NCBI GenBank assembly: GCA_947034885.2
Contig: OX344750.2
Location: forward strand, 18,036,053-18,100,052
Direction of reading: 5' to 3'
Source of the DNA: Thuidium tamariscinum
Taxonomy: Eukaryota; Streptophyta; Bryopsida; Hypnales; Thuidiaceae
Length of the DNA: 64,000 nt
Below the pieces are notes generated by a model that had not been told where the DNA came from, made no database searches, and saw nothing but the letters and a program-made list of their open reading frames with translations. This document shows, piece by piece, positions 59,357-64,000 of the stretch; position 1 is the stretch's first letter, and each line of letters starts with the position of its first letter. The translations under genes were made by a program, and so were the position numbers.

Positions 59357-59830
59357 CCCCTAAAGCACTAAACAACATTTTAGGCAAGAGAAAAAATTTG
59401 GGCAACTCAATGAGAACAAAATTTTCATTATTTTTCTTTGAAATTTTCAAACATGTGGTTAGGAGTAGCTGCAATCCTCATAATTTTTAAATTCATGGTA
59501 AAAAAAATTAGTACATGATTTGTAATTTCTTTTGGAGCCTAAGGAGATCACAAACAATTATTTTTCTAAGAAATAAAAATTTGAAATTAGTTATTAAGAT
59601 TTATATATAGATGAAAAGCTTTGAATCATTCTATTTTGGTTAATAAAATGAAAGTTATGTGGAATTTTAGTATGCATGCAGTCACAAAATCTCTACCCTA
59701 AAATAAATTTTGAAGCCCTCTATTCAATTCAATTTTCAATATTATTGGGAAAAAAAAAGTTAGAGGATGTAGATTATTTATTACAACATCATAGCCATTG
59801 AAATTGGCATTTTAAGAAACTCCATACCTA
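59357..59830 (+). mobile_element. TTAA element, subfamily B, 5' portion
   Basis: TTAA (59353-59356) then CCCCTAAAGCACTAAAC. It is colinear with 22338 and 62689 for about 470 bp (GAAAAGCTTTGAATCATTCT, CCCTAAAATAAATTTTGAAG). The right end was not recognised. Confidence 0.6.
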
Positions 59831-62042
59831 AATTCTTTACAATTGAGTGTCTTTAATTATTCTCTAATCTCTTCTTCCACAATAAAAAAAATCCATATTG
59901 TAGGTGAAAAGCCCTAATTCTTTAAAATGAATTTTAGGTGACATCTAGTGCAACAATTTCATGTTTTTAAGTTAAGAAAAACATCTAGTGTAACATCAAT
60001 TTTGACATAAAAACATAGGATTGTTGCATTGGATGTCTCATAAAATCTATTTACAAAAATTGGGGCTCATCACCTAAAACATAGATTTCTTGTTCTTTCC
60101 AAATATTTACTATTTTTTTAAAGTATGAATATGAAATTTTTTATTGAAATTTTTTAATATGCATTCTTAAATTATCTTTAACTAAGAATTGACTCAAATT
60201 CTAGGTTTAAAGTGGCCCTAAGTGCCATCATAACTTTTAAATCTTTGAGAGGAATTGATTTGACTATGGCCAAATCATGCACCAAGATAGCACCAATGTT
60301 AGTGTAGAGATATAGAAACAAAATGAGTCTCATTTTAGAAAAAGATAATAGTGAATAAAACCTAGACTAACTATGTAGACCTAGCAATGTAGCTTAGGCA
60401 TAGTATAATTGCAAGATACCTAGGAGTGCTTTACATCTATACGCTAAGCCAATTCCTCTTGAGGTGGATTATACAAACTTTCAACCCATTTTAGATTGAA
60501 TGTGGCATGGAATGGCACTATATGGCATTTACTACCACTTTTTAATACATTTTCATCCTCAATTACTCATTTGAATAAGATTATAACAATGGATAATTCT
60601 CTTATATTTAAAGACCTTTAGGACAAGAAATTGGGACAACTCGATAAAACTAGCACTAAGACTTTTATCTAATTTCAAGGCCACTTTACACTTAGACACT
60701 AAGCCAATTTTCCTTAAGGTTGATTGTACAAAATCAAGTAGATTTGGTTTCAATTGTTGAAAAAGTAATATTTCATTAAAAAAAGTTTAATTGAATTTTT
60801 ACATTGGTTCCAAACCAAGAATTAATCTTCCATTTTTAGTGCACCAAATTTTTCGAGCTTAGGCCATGTCATATTATGTCTAATTTGAATTCAAAAATTC
60901 ATTATATCAAATTGTCTTGTCTTCTAGTTAGTAGGGGTCAAGGGGTCAAGAGTGATATCAACCTTTTGTCTAATCACAAGTCATGATTTTGGGTTTGTGA
61001 TACAATAAATTGACTTAGTCTCTAGATGAAAAGTGGTCCTACTTTGTATTATCTTAAATTGTTTTGTCCAAATTTTGGAAGGATCCTTGTTTTTGAATCT
61101 AATATTAACAAACTACAAAAAATATTATGTTTCTCATGGAAGAGTGTGTTGTCGTTGTTGTAATGCTTTAGAGGTTTAATTTTTGGATTGCAACATAGGA
61201 ATATTTCAAAGAAACTTCCAAGAAATTGGTATTTGAATAGTATATGCAAGTTTTAAGAGCTCCAAGTTCAATTGCAAGAATCTCAAATCAATACCCTCAC
61301 TTCAATGTCCTAGTGTTGAAAATTGTACAACAAATAATTATATATTCTTTATGTTCATGGAGAGACAAATAGATTTATCTATCTTTGTTGTGCAAAACAA
61401 AGTAGACAAAAACAAATCTACGGAACAATAAATTAGTAGCATCAAAAAAATTTGAACTATTTTTAGAATTAATTTAAAAATTCTATTTGTTTCAATTAAG
61501 TCATTTCTTCTAAAGAGTTGTTCCCACTTTGCTATAGCTAGAAAGGCCAAATTCACTTTAAAAATGCCCCAAAATTTGCATGAACTTCATTTCACACTAA
61601 GCCAAGCTATAACATTCATGTACATATTAGGAGGTAGTTTTTCCAAGAAAGGTTTTTTTCGCTGAGGGTTAAGTAATTACAAGTTAAGGAAACCCCAACT
61701 TAGATTGCAAGTAACTATTAAGAATTCAAGTGTTCTAACAATCCTCAACATGTTAACATCCACTTGAATAAGGGTCCTTTCCTCATAGAAAGAGTCAAAA
61801 TGCATATGAAGGTCTTAATTACTCATGCAACACTCTTTTCAGAGACATACCACATAGGTTTAGTACTTGCCAACTTACACAAGTAGGAATGCATTTTTTC
61901 TTACTACTCCTTTGCAACTCTACCCCCAAATGAGAATACTCTTTAAGGTGCATTTTAAAATATAATATAATTATAGTATTTTTTTTTTCAAACTAAGAAT
62001 TCAATTTAAAATTTAACTTAATTTTTTTTAATTTGTCACTTC
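59831..62042. other. AT-rich intergenic sequence, no gene seen
   Basis: A pair of short repeats CATCTAGTG(C/T)AACA lies at about 59943 and 59981. No exon or element ends were recognised. Confidence 0.4.
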
Positions 62043-62640
62043 TTAGAGTCCCATTGTTCCCTTGGAGGACAAATGAAAGTTCAAATATGCTCCCATGATC
62101 TCATCTTTGGTGAAACTTTATGAATTTTTTTGTTGTAATAATATATTGGAGGAATGTATTTTTTAGTCGAATTGGTGATTTAAAGTCATGCCATCCCAAG
62201 GACAAATTTCAACTTGTTGGGCAAGAAAAAGAATTCACAAAAGTTTCAGATAAAACACTTATTTTTTTTTCATTGACTATTTTATTTTTGTTTTTGTATG
62301 GAATTCTTTGGTTTATTCTATTTGAACAAGTAATGAGAAAGTTATAGAGAATCTTGTTTTACAGGCAATCAAAGCATTTTCTTGAAAAATTAACATAATG
62401 AAATTGTTTTTGAATTCAATTTTTACATTTTTTCCCAATTTTTTTTCTAGAAGGTTCACTTTGATTGTTAGAACAATTTCACCATTATATTATTATATTT
62501 TATTTCCATCTTATAGCCGTGAATGATTAAATTTCTTCCTGTATCTCTTATCAAATTCTACTTAATAATCTTTTATATAATAAAAATCAAATGATCCTAG
62601 TTGGATATTTTCTTCTTAGAGTCTCTTCTCAATTCTTCAT
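62043..62640 (+). repeat. Fragment of the long TTAA element
   Basis: It is colinear with 53085-53650 (TTAGAGTCCCATTGTTCCCTTGG, AAAGTTATAGAGAATCTTGTTTT, AGAACAATTTCACCATT in shorter blocks). The terminal CCCCTAAAG is lost. Confidence 0.5.
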
Positions 62641-62688
62641 GATAAAAAAAATTAATTCTTGAGATGAAATGCAAAAAACTTGAGTTAA

Positions 62689-64000
62689 CCCCTAAAGCCT
62701 TGAATTGTGTTTTTTGGCAACATAGCAATTTCAAGCAACTCACTACAAATAAAGTTTGTTTTTGTTTTTCTTTAAAATTTTCACACAAATTTTTTCCAAA
62801 CATAAGCTTCAAGGTCTAATAATTTTCATAACATTTGACTCATGGTTCAAAATTTATTGCATGATATGTCATTTTCAATGCTTGGCAGGTAGCTTGAGCA
62901 ACAAAAAAAAAATTCTTTAAAAATTACTTTTAAGAAAATAAAAAATTTGAAATTGGTTCTTGAGATTCATATCTATATGGGGGTGATTGCAAGAAACACT
63001 TGTCCTATTTTGTGTCACACTACGTGTGCTGATCTGTTTTTTGGCCATAACTTTTTTGTTTTGGCTCCGATTGACTCAAGATTTTTAAGGAAGGTACTCA
63101 TAACTATCATAAGCCTTCCCTAATTTTTTTCATAATTTTCAAAAATAATTTACTATCCAAAAATAGACCCCAATTGGATGTCACACTTGGCAGTTTAGGG
63201 ATTTTTAGTACTATGGAGTACCTTTTTTTAATGATTTCAAGATGAAATTTGGATGAGATGGTCTTCTAATAGACTTCTAGCTTTCTAGGGAAGGATTTTA
63301 AAAAAAAGTTAATTTTGTGAGGTGTGCAGGTCTACAAAGTGAGCTCCCTTCTGCTTGTATTTTGAAACATATAAAATATTATTTTGGTGGTTTTTTTGTG
63401 AATGACCATCTACATAAAGTTGTTGCAAATGGCCACTTTTTATTTTTTATATATATATATTTTTACTATTTTTACCTAATTAAAACATAAAGGTATGTAT
63501 TTTTTGGAGGTTTGGCACTTTTCAAGTTCTCCTACTTAGAGAATTTTCCTATCCATTTCCTTCGTTGAAAACCTTCATCTTTTAGGTATATACACTATTC
63601 ATATTTTTCAAATTTTTTAAAAATTAATTTTCTAATTTTAAAGTACTCCTGAAAAAATCAGCCAAATGCAACAAAATCGGCAGGTGTTTCTTGCAATCAC
63701 CCATGGAAAGCTTTGAATCTTTCCATTTCAATTAATGAGATGAAAGTTATGGGAGTTTTAGTTTGTGGTAGTTTGTGGATAGTTATAAGATCTCTACTTT
63801 GCAAAAAAAACTTTGAAATTTTTTTTAATTCAATTTTTAATATTTTTAAAATAAATAAATAAAAAGGTGTAGATTATTTATTACAACATTCCAACGGCTA
63901 GGATTGGCATTTTTCAATTCCATGAATAAATTGAAAGGGATTTAGTATTTTTGATCATTTTCTACTTCATCTAACTTACCAATTTTTTCTATATATTGTA
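62689..64000 (+). mobile_element. TTAA element, subfamily B, interrupted by a nested element and cut by the window end
   Basis: TTAA (62685-62688) then CCCCTAAAGCCTTGAATTG. 62689-62980 and 63707-64000 together are colinear with 40249 onward. The host resumes at AAAGCTTTGAATC after the insertion, exactly where the other copies continue. Confidence 0.7.
62981..63702. mobile_element. Nested element with GGGTGATTGCAAGAAACAC ends, 722 bp
   Basis: The left end GGGTGATTGCAAGAAACAC and right end GTGTTTCTTGCAATCACCC are exact inverses over 19 bp. ATGG is found on both sides (62977-62980 and 63703-63706), and other copies of the host element have a single such site, so this is a 4-bp or overlapping shorter duplication. 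The interior is non-coding and related to the degraded copy at 14147-14855. The superfamily is unassigned. Confidence 0.75.

Noticed and set aside
1-64000. LTR retrotransposons, tRNA, rRNA, CRISPR, viral or organelle insertions
   Set aside because: No paired LTRs, reverse-transcriptase motifs, cloverleaf genes, regular spacer arrays or organelle-like gene blocks were recognised by eye; a tRNA scan and profile searches could still find short or degraded ones.

Overview
This is eukaryotic nuclear DNA, almost certainly from a land plant. It is AT-rich and repeat-rich and carries two convincing protein-coding genes, both on the + strand, with GT-AG (and some GC-AG) introns. One encodes the plant-type nucleoporin NUP160. 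The other encodes a cytochrome P450 of the CYP86 type. Introns are mostly 70-400 bp, the P450 has introns, and GC-richer genes sit in very AT-rich spacers. Together this would suit a non-flowering plant such as a moss or other bryophyte, but the species cannot be fixed from sequence alone.

Layout: 1-0.8 kb holds a degraded coiled-coil coding remnant. 0.82-1.67 kb is an internally deleted hAT transposon with an 8-bp target duplication and part of its transposase. 2-26 kb is gene-poor, with MITEs, degraded repeats, a broken protein-kinase fragment (about 7.8-8.4 kb), two tandem-repeat arrays (8.7-10 kb), an orphan frameshifted Rossmann/SDR exon (18.7 kb) and two CACTA-type MITEs (19.1 and 23.8 kb). 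27.07-37.28 kb is NUP160; I could assemble 27 exons by hand into 1,508 codons. 37.8-44.8 kb is again repeats, including a 737-bp foldback element nested inside a mariner-like MITE. 45.74-48.53 kb is the P450 (3 exons, 574 aa). 49-64 kb is repeats only.

The two genes are not functionally related: one is a housekeeping nuclear-pore scaffold, the other a probable fatty-acid hydroxylase for cuticle or spore-wall lipids. The most striking content is the mobile DNA. A family of non-autonomous elements begins with CCC(C)TAAAG or CCCTTAAACG, ends with the reverse complement, and is flanked by TTAA at almost every recognisable end. That is the signature of piggyBac-type transposition, which is not usually described for land plants. 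Several nested insertions leave an 'empty site' readable elsewhere in the same window, so target duplications and relative ages can be read directly. No intact transposase, LTR retrotransposon, rRNA, tRNA or CRISPR array was recognised.
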